Assembly: GCA_964458325.1 (NCBI GenBank)
Contig: CAYWIM010000004.1
Coordinates: forward strand, 26,270 to 90,269
DNA from: JAGMXM01 sp964458325
GTDB taxonomy: Bacteria > Verrucomicrobiota > Verrucomicrobiia > Limisphaerales > UBA1319
Direction of reading: 5' to 3'
DNA: 64,000 bases
Shown: one piece after another, positions 18,071 through 27,003 of the stretch
Layout of the letters: each line of letters opens with the position of its first letter
How positions within the stretch are numbered: position 1 is the stretch's first letter
Notes under the pieces: generated by a model
Told to the model about the DNA's origin: nothing
The model's database searches: none
What the model saw: the letters and a program-made list of their open reading frames with translations, nothing else
Made by a program: the position numbers and the translations under genes

Positions 18071-18204
18071 GCGCCCGCCAGGGGATCGCCGCATTTTCTT
18101 GCGCCGCGGTCCGTCCGAGCCCAGGATGATGGCCGGCCGGCGCCGGAGCCGCGGCGGCGGCCGCCGGGCGGACACGCGCACCTCGGGAGGAAGGCGGTGA
18201 CGAG

Positions 18205-18534
18205 ATGACACGACCGAACATGGGGATATGGGGGACACTGACGAAGGCGGTATTCGTGCTGTTGTTTCTGGCGGGGCTGCTGGCGGTCGCCGTGTGGTAT
18301 TTGCCGGTGATCGAGAAGAGCGAGCGGTACCGCCACGAGATCCTGCGCCTCGAGCAGGAGATCGCCAAGGAGGAAGCCGCGGCGCGCCACCTGAAGGCGG
18401 CCATTGTGTCGCTCCAGACCGATTCGAACGTGGTGGGGCGGCTGGGGCGGGAGCGCCTGGGGCTGGCGCGGCCGGAAGAGACCGTGATCCGGTTCGAGGC
18501 GCCGGCGGCGAACGACGCGGACGCCGGCCCGTGA
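18205..18534 (+). CDS. FtsB/DivIC-like septum formation initiator
   Basis: A 109-aa protein with one transmembrane helix (about residues 13-33, TLTKAVFVLLFLAGLLAVAV) followed by a coiled-coil rich in Glu, Arg and Leu (about 38-70). A short conserved 'DSNVVGRLGRERLGLARPEE' segment comes next. The last matches the 'D...iE..AR..lg...pgE' end of the FtsB/DivIC family, small bitopic proteins that bridge FtsL and FtsQ in the divisome. It lies downstream of xerC and convergent with frr; the two genes' stop codons abut as TGATCA. Confidence 0.78.
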   Translation: MTRPNMGIWGTLTKAVFVLLFLAGLLAVAVWYLPVIEKSERYRHEILRLEQEIAKEEAAARHLKAAIVSLQTDSNVVGRLGRERLGLARPEETVIRFEAPAANDADAGP

Positions 18535-19095
18535 TCAGACGGTCATGATCTCTTTTTCCTTGTGGGCGAGATGCTCGTCGAGCTTGGCGATGGATTGATC
18601 GGTCAGCTTCTGGATTTCCTTCTCGGCGGCGGCGAGCTGATCCTCGGTGATCGTGCCGCCCTTGGACTCTTTCTTGAGCTGCTCGATGGCCTCGCGGCGG
18701 ACATGGCGGACCGCGACGCGCCCGTCCTCGGCCATCTTGCGGACGACCTTGGTCAGCTCGGCCCGCCGCTCCTGGCTGAGCTCCGGCAGGACGATCCGGA
18801 TCAGCTTCTTGTCGATGGCCGGGTTGAGCCCAAGGTTGCTCTTCTGAATGGCCTTCTCGATCGGATGCAGCATGCCGATATCCCATGGCTGGATGAGGAT
18901 GATCCGCGATTCCGGAGTGGTGATTCCGGCCAGCTCGCGGATCCGCATCTGGCTGCCATACGCGTCGACCATGAGGTTCTCGACCAGCGTGGGCGAAGCC
19001 TTGCTGGTGCGCACGCCTCCGAATTCGTGGTGAACGAACTCGGCGCTTTTTATCATCTTATCCTCGGCTTCCAGGATGATGTCGTCGATGCTCAT
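18535..19095 (-). CDS. frr: Ribosome recycling factor
   Basis: A 186-aa protein of standard length that splits post-termination ribosomes together with EF-G. It shows the family features EDKMIKSAEFVHHEFGGVRT, GSQMRIRELAGITTPESR, IQPWDIGMLHPIEKAIQ, SNLGLNP, LPELSQERRAELTKVV and VAVRHVRREA in order. It follows pyrH by 55 nt, the usual pyrH-frr pairing. Its stop codon is immediately adjacent to that of the convergent FtsB-like gene. Confidence 0.97.
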   Translation of the reverse strand: MSIDDIILEAEDKMIKSAEFVHHEFGGVRTSKASPTLVENLMVDAYGSQMRIRELAGITTPESRIILIQPWDIGMLHPIEKAIQKSNLGLNPAIDKKLIRIVLPELSQERRAELTKVVRKMAEDGRVAVRHVRREAIEQLKKESKGGTITEDQLAAAEKEIQKLTDQSIAKLDEHLAHKEKEIMTV

Positions 19096-19150
19096 ATGGT
19101 TTGATACAGGGGTTGACCGAAAACAATGTCGGATCGGAAACGAGTGGGGT

Positions 19151-19915
19151 TCAGGCGCGGTTGGTTACGAGGGTGCCGACCGGTTCGCCCAGCACGACCC
19201 GCTTGAGATTGCCGGGCTTGAACACGTTGAAGACCTGGATGGGCATGCCGTTGTCCATGCAGAGCGACAGCGCCGTCGAGTCCATCACCTTCAGCCGCTT
19301 CTGCAGCGCCTCGAGGAACTGGATCCGGCGGAAGCGCCGCGCCTGGGGGTTCTGCCCAGGGTCGCTGTCGTAAACGCCATCGACCTTGGTCGCCTTGAGG
19401 ATCACCTCGGCGCCGATCTCGGTGGCCCGCAGAGCCGCCGTCGTGTCCGTCGAGAAATAGGGGTTCCCGGTCCCTCCGGCGAAGATCACCACCCGCCCCT
19501 TCTCGAGATGGCGAACGGCGCGCCGCCGGATGAACGGTTCGGCGACCTGCGCCATGGCGATGGCGCTCTGGACGCGCGTGGCGACGCCCAGCTTCTCGAG
19601 GGCATCCTGCAGGGCCAGCGCATTGATGATCGTCGCCAGCATCCCCATGTAATCGCCCGTCGCCCGCTCGATCCCGCGCTCGCTGCCCTGGAGGCCGCGG
19701 AAAATATTGCCGCCGCCGACCACGATCACGACTTCCACCCCCAAATGGCGCACCTCGCTGATCTGCCGCGCCATGTCGCGCACCCTCTCGGGGGCGATGC
19801 CGAAGCCGTCCTCATTGCCCAAGGCCTGGCCGCTCAGCTTCAGTAGGATCCGGCGATACCGCGCCCGCGAACGGGCATTCCGTGAGCGTTTGGAAACCTT
19901 GAGCGGGCGCGCCAT
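19151..19915 (-). CDS. pyrH: UMP kinase
   Basis: A 254-aa amino acid kinase that phosphorylates UMP to UDP. Motifs seen: RILLKLSGQAL (phosphate loop), VVIVVGGGNIFRG, DYMGMLATIINALALQD, FAGGTGNPYFSTDTTAALRA and ILKATKVDGVYDSDP. The start at 19915 gives a basic 20-residue leader before the kinase fold; an alternative start at 19954 would add 13 residues. It precedes frr, as in many bacteria, but rpsB-tsf do not lie upstream; an RsmB-like gene does. Confidence 0.96.
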   Translation of the reverse strand: MARPLKVSKRSRNARSRARYRRILLKLSGQALGNEDGFGIAPERVRDMARQISEVRHLGVEVVIVVGGGNIFRGLQGSERGIERATGDYMGMLATIINALALQDALEKLGVATRVQSAIAMAQVAEPFIRRRAVRHLEKGRVVIFAGGTGNPYFSTDTTAALRATEIGAEVILKATKVDGVYDSDPGQNPQARRFRRIQFLEALQKRLKVMDSTALSLCMDNGMPIQVFNVFKPGNLKRVVLGEPVGTLVTNRA

Positions 19916-19990
19916 AGCGACCCCGTTTCTAACAACGGCCTCGGGCCGGGTCAAATGAAATTCCGGCCCCGGGGCGCGATCGGCTGCCCG

Positions 19991-21178
19991 TTACTCGATC
20001 CGCTGCCATGCGGCGACGAACATCCCATTGCCAGGCGTTGCGGGCGGGCCCAGCCAGAGCCGGGCCCCGGGCGGACGCCCCCCGCCGGCGGGATCCGGGA
20101 TGGGCCAGGGCGCAAAGCTGGGGTGGGCGCGCTCGAAGCGATCCGCCACGCCGGTGGTTTCGGATCGGGTGAGGGTGCAGACGGCATAGACGATACGCCC
20201 GCCCGGGCGGAGGGCGGCCGCGGCGGTGGCCAGCAGATGCCCCTGCTGCCGGGCCAGCTCGTCGACATCGGCCGGGACGGTGGTCCAGCGCGCCTGAGGA
20301 TTCCGCTGCCACGTGCCGACCCCGCTGCACGGGGCGTCGACCAGGACGCCGGCAAAGCGCGTGCGCAAGGCCCGTTCAGGCGGGCTGCGCCAGACCCGCA
20401 ACCGGCAGTTGAAAATCCGGGCGCGCGCGGCTCGGCGCCGGAGCCGGTCCAGACGCCAGCCGGCCCGGTCGGTGGCCCAGACCAGGCCGCGGTTCCCCAT
20501 CAGGTCGGCCAGGTGCAGGGTCTTGCCGCCTTCGCCGGCGCAGACGTCCCACCAGGTGGCGCCGGGTTCGGGCAGGCAGACCAAGCCGACGACCTGCGAG
20601 CTCAGATCCTGGACCTCGAACTCGCCCGCCTGGAACTCGGGCGTGTGGAACAGGTCGGACGATCCGTGGTAGGCGAGCGCATCCTGCAGCGGGCCGGGCC
20701 CGGCAGGCCGGCAGCTGCCCAGGCGCTGGGCCAGCTCGGCGCCATGACCGGGCCGCGCCCGCAGCCAGACGGTCGGCGGCTGCTGCAAAGATTCCAGCCA
20801 CGGCCGGCCCACATCGAGAGCGTCTTCGAGCCAGCCAGGCACGATTCGAGCCAGGAGATCGCCGGGGAAGGCGGCGGGATTCCGCTGAAATCGATCCTGC
20901 AGCGCGGCCGCCTCATCGAGCTGCTCGAGCCGCGTCCATCCACGGTCCAGACATCCCAGCCAGCGGTAATAATCGGTCACGCGGGCGACGACCGTCCGGG
21001 CCAGGGCCGGATCCCGTCGGGCCCGTTCGTGCAATACGTCGCGCAGGACCGCATCGGCCGGGTTCCGCCGGTCGGCGCGCCCGATGACCTCGAGCGCGGC
21101 GGCCTGCCACGAGTCGATCGGCCGCGGGCGGCGCTCGCCCGATCGGCGGCGGGGAGGCGATGCGGGCCGGGAGTTCAA
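19991..21178 (-). CDS. RsmB/NOP2-family rRNA (cytosine-C5) methyltransferase
   Basis: A 395-aa protein with an NusB-like N-terminal helical region (ADAVLRDVLHERARRDPALARTV) and a SAM-dependent Rossmann domain. Motif I is DVCAGEGGKTLHLADL, motif IV with the first cysteine is VLVDAPCSGVGTWQRNP, and motif VI with the second is YAVCTLTRSE. The family makes m5C in rRNA. The best start is TTG at 21178, giving LNSRPAS..., with the TTG overlapping the TGA of acnA (TTGA). No ATG occurs in frame before the conserved region, and the longer frame up to 21259 lies inside acnA. RsmB versus another RCMT member (RsmF-like) is not settled. Confidence 0.88.
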   Translation of the reverse strand: MNSRPASPPRRRSGERRPRPIDSWQAAALEVIGRADRRNPADAVLRDVLHERARRDPALARTVVARVTDYYRWLGCLDRGWTRLEQLDEAAALQDRFQRNPAAFPGDLLARIVPGWLEDALDVGRPWLESLQQPPTVWLRARPGHGAELAQRLGSCRPAGPGPLQDALAYHGSSDLFHTPEFQAGEFEVQDLSSQVVGLVCLPEPGATWWDVCAGEGGKTLHLADLMGNRGLVWATDRAGWRLDRLRRRAARARIFNCRLRVWRSPPERALRTRFAGVLVDAPCSGVGTWQRNPQARWTTVPADVDELARQQGHLLATAAAALRPGGRIVYAVCTLTRSETTGVADRFERAHPSFAPWPIPDPAGGGRPPGARLWLGPPATPGNGMFVAAWQRIE

Positions 21179-23901
21179 GCGATCCGCTGCCGCAGCACAT
21201 AGGGCAGAATGCCGCCGTGCCGGAAATACTCGATCTCGATCGGCGTATCGATCCGGCACCGGACGATGATTTCATCGACCCGGCCGTCTCGGCGGCGGAT
21301 CTGCAGGCGGAGCTCCTGGCGAGGCTCGAGGGGGTCCCTCAGGTCCGGCAGGTCATAGGTCTCGCTCCCGTCCAGCCGCAGCGACTGCGCCGACTGGGGC
21401 TTGCCAGCCGCGTCGTTCTGGAATTCGAGCGGGAGAACGCCCATGCCCACCAGGTTGGACCGATGGATCCGCTCGAAGCTTCGGGCGATCACAGCCCGCA
21501 CCCCGAGGAGACGGGCGCCCTTGGCCGCCCAGTCGCGCGAGCTGCCCGTGCCGTACTCGAGGCCGGCAATCACGACCAGAGGGGTCCCCGCCACGGCGTG
21601 CATCGCGGCGGCGTCGAAGATGCTCGCCTGCCCCCCGCGGATCGGATCCACCGTGAAACCGCCTTCGAGACCGGGCGTCATCTGGTTTCGGATGCGCACG
21701 TTGGCGAACGTGCCGCGGGTCATCACCTGGTCGTTCCCGCGGCGCGCGCCGTAGCTGTTGAAATCGGCTGGAGCGACTCCGTGCGCCTGCAGGTACTGGC
21801 CTGCGGGCGACGACGGCTCGATCGGCCCCGCGGGCGAGATGTGGTCGGTGGTGAGGCTGTCGCCGAAGATGGCAAGCGGGCGGGCGCCGCGGATCGGCCC
21901 GATGCCGGAGGCGGCCCCGCTGAATTCGCGGAAGAACGGCGGCTCCTGGACATAGGTGCTTTTCGGATCCCATGCGAACACCACGCCGGTGCGGGTCGGG
22001 ATGACGTTCCAGGCCGGGTTCTGGGCCGCCAAATCGCGGTAGCGGCGGCGGAACGCCTCGGGCTCGAGCGCGCAGGCGAGCAGCTGGTCGATCTCCGATG
22101 CGTCCGGCCAGAGCTCGCGCAGAAAGACTGGACGCCCCTCGGGATCGCAGCCCAGCGGCTCCGTCTCCAGATCGATATCCACACGGCCGGCCAGCGCAAA
22201 GGCCACGACCAGGGGTGGAGACATCAGAAAGTTGGCCCGGATCCGGGGATGCACGCGGGCCTCGAAGTTGCGATTCCCCGAGAGGACGGATGCGGCCACC
22301 AGGTCGTGCCGGACAATGGCGGCCTCGATGGACGCAGCCAGAGGCCCCGAATTGCCGATGCACGTCGTGCAGCCATAGGCGACCCGGTGAAATCCGAGCG
22401 CATCCAGATGCGGCTGCAGCCCCGTCCGCTCGAGGTAATCCGTCACCACGCGGGATCCCGGCGCGAGGGACGTCTTCACGGCGGGATTGACCCGCAGGCC
22501 TCGCCGGACGGCGTTGCGCGCCAACAGACCCGCCGCCAGCATCAGGCTCGGATTGGACGTGTTGGTGCAGCTGGTGATGGCGGCGATGGCCACGCTCCCA
22601 TGGCCGATCGAGGCTTCGCTCGAATCGCCGACCGCAACCCGGATCCGGGGCGCGCCGATCTCCTCGGCGGTCTTGCCGAACCCGCCTTCAGCCGCCGGCC
22701 GGTGCAGCGCCTCGAGAAACTCCGGCTTGAGCCGACGCAGCTCGATTCGATCCTGCGGGCGCTTGGGGCCCGCCACGCTCGGATCGACCGCGCCCAGATC
22801 CAGCTCCAGCTCGATCGAGTAATCGATGTCGCCGCGATCCGGCATGCCAAACAGCCCCTGCGCCCGATAGTAATTCTCGTAGCGCCGGCACTGCTCCTCG
22901 CTCCGCCCAGTGGCGCGCAGGAAACCCACGCACTCGGCGTCGATCGGGAAGAACCCGACGGTCGCGCCATACTCGGGCGCCATGTTGGCGATGGTGGCCC
23001 GGTCGACCACGGGGAGGGCGGCGGCGCCGGGGCCGAAGAACTCAACGAACCGGCCCACGACATTGGCATGCCGGAGCATCTGGGTGACCGTGAGGGCCGC
23101 ATCGGTGGCGGTCACGCCCGGGCGCAGCCGGCCGGTCAGGCGCACGCCGACGACATCCGGCGTCAGGAAACAGACCGGCTGGCCCAGCATGCCCGCCTCG
23201 GCCTCGATCCCCCCCACGCCCCACCCGACGATGCCCAGGCCATTGATCATGGTGGTGTGCGAGTCTGTGCCGACCAGGGTGTCGGGAAACCAAAGCCCTT
23301 CGCGCTCGATCACGCCTTGGGCCAGGTGCTCGAGATTGACCTGGTGAATGATGCCGATTCCGGGCGGGATGACCCGGAACGATCGGAAGGCCTGCTGGCC
23401 CCACTTGAGCAGCTGGTAGCGCTCGAGGTTCCGCTCGAACTCGAGCTCGAGGTTCCGCTGGAAGGCATCCGGCCGCCCCGCGAAGTCGACTTGCACGGAG
23501 TGGTCCACCACCAGGTCTACCGGCACCAGCGGCTCGATCACCCGGGGATCTTTCCCGGCCCGCTGCGCCGCCGAGCGCATCGCCGCCAGATCCACCAGCA
23601 AGGGCACCCCGGTGAAATCCTGCAGCACGATCCGCGCCACCACGAACGGCACCTCCTCGGTGCGGGGGGCGCGGGGCTGCCACTGGGCCAGAGAGCGCAC
23701 GTTCGCCTCGGTGACGCGCCGTCCGTCGCAATGCCGCAGCAGCGATTCGAGGACGATCCGGAGCGACACGGGCAGCCGGTGGACCCGGTCGAAGCCGGCG
23801 CGCCTCAGGGCCTGGATCGAGCAAAACCGGCCCGTTGCCCCATCGCCCAGGTCGAACTCGGCGATCCGGTTGATCTCGGTCAGCGGTTGATGATCCGTCA
23901 T
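21175..23901 (-). CDS. acnA: Aconitate hydratase
   Basis: A 908-aa enzyme of AcnA/IRP1 type that isomerises citrate to isocitrate in the TCA cycle. The [4Fe-4S] ligands are in SCTNTSNPS (near residue 443) and GCTTCIGNSGPL. Active-site segments include VGTDSHTTMINGLG, DFTGVPLLVDLAAMR, and the C-terminal swivel domain with YGARRGND and GTGSSRDWAAKG. Its length is that of bacterial AcnA. It lies 43 nt downstream of an ABC permease gene and overlaps the start of the methyltransferase gene. Confidence 0.97.
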   Translation of the reverse strand: MTDHQPLTEINRIAEFDLGDGATGRFCSIQALRRAGFDRVHRLPVSLRIVLESLLRHCDGRRVTEANVRSLAQWQPRAPRTEEVPFVVARIVLQDFTGVPLLVDLAAMRSAAQRAGKDPRVIEPLVPVDLVVDHSVQVDFAGRPDAFQRNLELEFERNLERYQLLKWGQQAFRSFRVIPPGIGIIHQVNLEHLAQGVIEREGLWFPDTLVGTDSHTTMINGLGIVGWGVGGIEAEAGMLGQPVCFLTPDVVGVRLTGRLRPGVTATDAALTVTQMLRHANVVGRFVEFFGPGAAALPVVDRATIANMAPEYGATVGFFPIDAECVGFLRATGRSEEQCRRYENYYRAQGLFGMPDRGDIDYSIELELDLGAVDPSVAGPKRPQDRIELRRLKPEFLEALHRPAAEGGFGKTAEEIGAPRIRVAVGDSSEASIGHGSVAIAAITSCTNTSNPSLMLAAGLLARNAVRRGLRVNPAVKTSLAPGSRVVTDYLERTGLQPHLDALGFHRVAYGCTTCIGNSGPLAASIEAAIVRHDLVAASVLSGNRNFEARVHPRIRANFLMSPPLVVAFALAGRVDIDLETEPLGCDPEGRPVFLRELWPDASEIDQLLACALEPEAFRRRYRDLAAQNPAWNVIPTRTGVVFAWDPKSTYVQEPPFFREFSGAASGIGPIRGARPLAIFGDSLTTDHISPAGPIEPSSPAGQYLQAHGVAPADFNSYGARRGNDQVMTRGTFANVRIRNQMTPGLEGGFTVDPIRGGQASIFDAAAMHAVAGTPLVVIAGLEYGTGSSRDWAAKGARLLGVRAVIARSFERIHRSNLVGMGVLPLEFQNDAAGKPQSAQSLRLDGSETYDLPDLRDPLEPRQELRLQIRRRDGRVDEIIVRCRIDTPIEIEYFRHGGILPYVLRQRIA

Positions 23902-23944
23902 GGCCAGCGGACAATGAGTTTGCCCCCGCGCAAAGTCAAGGGAC

Positions 23945-25135
23945 CTACAGGTCGCGCAGCGCGACGGCGACAGGAAGGCGCGCGGCCCGGATGGCCGGGA
24001 ACGCGCCGCCGATCAGGCCGATCGCGGTTGCATAGAGGATTCCCTCGAGCAGCAGTCTTGGAGTCACCGCGAACGCGAACGCGACCTGGCTGAAGCTCTG
24101 CCAGTTCAGCGTCGAAGCCCGGTACCCATCGAGCAGGCCGCAAGCCAAACCCGCCCCGATCGCGCCTCCCACCAGCGCCAGCAGAAGCGACTCGAGCAGC
24201 ACCGATGCCACCACCGGCCCGCCCCCGAACCCCAGCGCCCGCAGGGTGGCAATCTCCCGCCGGCGCGCCGACACCGAGGTGTACATCGTGTTCAAGGCGC
24301 CGAAGAGCGCGCCCATCCCCATGAGCGTGGCCACCAGCGTCCCCAGGACCGTCACCAGCCGGTCCACCGCCTCCGCTTGCTCCGCGTAATAATCCGCCTG
24401 CCGGACCACGCGCACATTGAGGCGGGGATCGGACGTCAACGCGTCCTTGAACGCATCGAGCTGGCCGGCCGAGTCGAGCCGCGCATAGACCGCCTGGTAG
24501 CTCTGATCTCGCTGGTAAGCGTCCTGCAGCACGACCGCATCGGTCCAGATCTCCGATTCCGCCAGGCCGCCTCCCGCGCTGAAGATCCCCACCACGGTCC
24601 ATTCGTTCCGGCCCACTTTCAGGCGCGCGCCGAGGTCGAGCCCGGCGAACTCGGCGGCCGCGCCGCGGCCCGCGATGATCTCGTTGCGGCCCGGCTCGAA
24701 CCTCCGGCCGGCCGTGATTTGCACCTCGGGCCGGACGCCGTATGCGGCCGGCCCAACGCCGCGCAGCGGCACGTTGGCGTCGGTCCCGGAGGATCGCTTG
24801 GGCAGGTCGATGACGACGTAGAGCTCGGCCGAGGCGAGCGCGCCGCGCGCGTCGCGGGCCAGGCCGGCCGTGTCCTCGACCACCCGCACCTCCTCCGGCC
24901 CCAGGATGCTCAGCATCTCGCTGTCCACGCCTGCCCGGAGGACGACGACGTTCTCGGGAGCGACGGCGGCCGTCATGGCCTGCCGGAATCCCTGCGCGAT
25001 GGAGAGCGTCCCGACAAGTACCGCCACCACGCCGGCGATGCCGAACACCGCCGCGACGCTGGATCCGCGCCGCTGGGGGATGGTCCTCAAGCTGAACCAT
25101 GTCACCGCTGCGACCTGGAGGATTCGATGGATCAT
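23945..25135 (-). CDS. FtsX/MacB-type ABC transporter permease, second copy
   Basis: A 396-aa inner membrane protein with an N-terminal transmembrane helix (FGIAGVVAVLVGTLSIAQGF). A large periplasmic domain (about 60-260) follows, then three C-terminal helices with the conserved ALNTMYTSVSARRREIATLRALGF segment of FtsX permeases. It has MacB-like layout without an ATPase domain. It lies 27 nt downstream of the other permease gene; the two are poorly alike in the periplasmic domain, so they probably form a heterodimer. It is the last gene of an HlyD-ATPase-permease-permease set. Confidence 0.88.
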   Translation of the reverse strand: MIHRILQVAAVTWFSLRTIPQRRGSSVAAVFGIAGVVAVLVGTLSIAQGFRQAMTAAVAPENVVVLRAGVDSEMLSILGPEEVRVVEDTAGLARDARGALASAELYVVIDLPKRSSGTDANVPLRGVGPAAYGVRPEVQITAGRRFEPGRNEIIAGRGAAAEFAGLDLGARLKVGRNEWTVVGIFSAGGGLAESEIWTDAVVLQDAYQRDQSYQAVYARLDSAGQLDAFKDALTSDPRLNVRVVRQADYYAEQAEAVDRLVTVLGTLVATLMGMGALFGALNTMYTSVSARRREIATLRALGFGGGPVVASVLLESLLLALVGGAIGAGLACGLLDGYRASTLNWQSFSQVAFAFAVTPRLLLEGILYATAIGLIGGAFPAIRAARLPVAVALRDL

Positions 25136-25162
25136 ATGGAAAGCATCTTGTGCCCGGGACGG

Positions 25163-26314
25163 CTACGCCCGGCGCAGCGCGTCGGTGATTCGGAGCCGCA
25201 TGGCTTGCACGGCCGGCAGGAGCCCCGCCACCAGCCCCAGCCCGGCCGCCAGTGCCAGCCCCGCCACCCATCGCCCCCCGGGAACGTAAAACACCGGCAG
25301 CATCCCCGTCGGATCGCCGCGCCCGACCAGAAACCAGGCCAGCCCCAGCCCCGCGCATGCGCCTGCCAGCGCCAGCATGCCCGACTCGGCCAGCACCATT
25401 GCCATGACCTGCCGGCTCGAAAATCCCAGCGCCTTCAGTACCCCCAGCTCGGACGTCCGCTCCCGCACCGACAGGGCCATCGTGTTGCCGGCCACCAGCA
25501 GGATCGTGAAAAACACCGCGCCCAGGATCGCCCGCATGATCCGACCGACGTCGCCGATCTGGCGCGCAAACGCCCCCGCGAACGCCCCTTCGGTCTCGGT
25601 CTTCGTCTCGGCCGGCGAGTTGGCGAACTCGGCATCGATCGCGCGGGCGACGGCCTCGGCCTGCTCGGGATCCTTCACGCGCGCCACATACCATCCGACC
25701 AGCCCCTCGCCCACCGCCCGGCTCTCGTCAAAATAGTCGTACCGCAAATAGAGCGTCGTGGTGTCGGTTCCTTTTTCGCGTCCGTCGTAGATCCCGACCA
25801 GGTCGAACTCCCACGTGTTGCCGCCGTCCTTCTTCTGCCAGATGGGCGCCTGGATGGGGATGCGGTCGCCGATTTTCCAGCCGAACCGGACGGCGGTCCG
25901 GCGCCCCACGATCGCGCCGGTCCGCGTCTGCCGCCAGGCTTCGGCCTGCTCGGCGGGCAACACGTACTCCGGATACATCGCCTGGAACCGGTCCGGCTCG
26001 ACCGGTATCTGGGCGAAGAAGTTCCGCGGATCCTGGTAGACGCCGCCGAACCACGACGCGTGCATCGCGTCCTCGACGCCCGCCAGCCGGCTGATCCGCG
26101 CTCCATAGCTCAGGGGCAGCGGCTGGACGATGGAGACCCGATGCCGCACGACCAGCCGGTCCGCGCCCGCCACCTCGACGCCCTGTCCCAGCGCCACCTC
26201 GATCGCGCCCAGGTACCCGTAGAGCAGGAACGCCACCAGAATCGACAGCAGCGTCAGGACGGTCCGCAGCTTTTTGCGCCGGAGATTGATCGCCACCAGA
26301 AGCAGGTATTTCAT
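25163..26314 (-). CDS. FtsX/MacB-type ABC transporter permease, first copy
   Basis: A 383-aa membrane protein beginning MKYLLLVAINLRRKKLRTVLT, with the first helix at about 15-40. A periplasmic domain spans about 45-265, and three C-terminal helices carry NTMALSVRERTSELGVLKALGFSS, the FtsX hallmark. Its ATG overlaps the ATPase stop codon (ATGA), so it is translationally coupled. With its neighbours it forms a type VII ABC (MacAB-like) system that uses ATP in the cytoplasm to move or release substrates in the envelope. The substrate is unknown. Confidence 0.9.
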   Translation of the reverse strand: MKYLLLVAINLRRKKLRTVLTLLSILVAFLLYGYLGAIEVALGQGVEVAGADRLVVRHRVSIVQPLPLSYGARISRLAGVEDAMHASWFGGVYQDPRNFFAQIPVEPDRFQAMYPEYVLPAEQAEAWRQTRTGAIVGRRTAVRFGWKIGDRIPIQAPIWQKKDGGNTWEFDLVGIYDGREKGTDTTTLYLRYDYFDESRAVGEGLVGWYVARVKDPEQAEAVARAIDAEFANSPAETKTETEGAFAGAFARQIGDVGRIMRAILGAVFFTILLVAGNTMALSVRERTSELGVLKALGFSSRQVMAMVLAESGMLALAGACAGLGLAWFLVGRGDPTGMLPVFYVPGGRWVAGLALAAGLGLVAGLLPAVQAMRLRITDALRRA

Positions 26315-27003
26315 TCCGGCATCTCCGCGCTGAGCCGCCCCTTGTTCAGATACAGCGTCCGCCCGGCCCGGGCCGATGCGTGGGGATCGTGGGTGACCAT
26401 CACGATGGTCTTGCCGTGCTCGCGGTTGAGGGCCTGGAGCAGCTCGAGGATCTCGTCGCCGGATTTCCGGTCCAGGTCGCCGGTCGGCTCGTCGCACAGC
26501 AGCAAGGCCGGATCGGTCACGATCGCCCGCGCGATGCCCACCCGCTGCTGCTCGCCTCCGGAGAGCTGGGACGGGTAATGCCGGGCCCGTTCCTCGAGGC
26601 CGACCAGGGCCAGGGCCGTGGCGACGTGCTGCCGGCGCTCGAGACGGTTCAGCGGCGACAACAACAGCGGCAGCTCGACATTCCGCTCCGCCGTCAGCGC
26701 CGGCATCAGATGATACAGCTGAAACACCAGCCCCACCTGCCGGGCCCGCCACGCCGCCAGGCGCCGCTCGGACATCCCGTCCAGACGCTCCCCCCCCACC
26801 TCGATCTCGCCCGAGGTCGGCCGGTCCAAACCCCCGATCAGATTCAGCAGGGTGGTCTTGCCCGACCCCGACGGCCCCATCAGGGCCAGAAACTCACCCT
26901 GCCGGACCTCGAGGCTCAAGCGCTCGAGCACGTGGATCGACTCCGACCCGCGGAGGAACACCTTGTCCACGCCGCGCACGCTGACCCAGACGTTATCGCT
27001 CAT
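26311..27003 (-). CDS. ABC transporter ATP-binding protein, MacB/LolD type
   Basis: A 230-aa nucleotide-binding protein. Walker A GPSGSGKTT, Q-loop VGLVFQLYHLMPALTA, signature LSGGEQQR, Walker B ALLLCDEPTGDLD and H-loop MVTHDP are all present. The 'PTGDLD' box and LTAERNVELPL are typical of the LolD/MacB/FtsE branch. It overlaps both neighbours by ATGA, giving a tight adaptor-ATPase-permease operon. Confidence 0.95.
   Translation of the reverse strand: MSDNVWVSVRGVDKVFLRGSESIHVLERLSLEVRQGEFLALMGPSGSGKTTLLNLIGGLDRPTSGEIEVGGERLDGMSERRLAAWRARQVGLVFQLYHLMPALTAERNVELPLLLSPLNRLERRQHVATALALVGLEERARHYPSQLSGGEQQRVGIARAIVTDPALLLCDEPTGDLDRKSGDEILELLQALNREHGKTIVMVTHDPHASARAGRTLYLNKGRLSAEMPE

Noticed and set aside
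21160..24093. A 977-codon open frame on the plus strand opposite acnA
   Set aside because: Shadow of the aconitase gene; composition is His/Arg/Asp-rich with no recognised domain.
23898..25694. A 598-codon minus-strand frame overlapping both ABC permeases
   Set aside because: It is an out-of-frame Gly/Arg/Ala-rich translation of the permease genes and has no hydrophobic segments or motifs.
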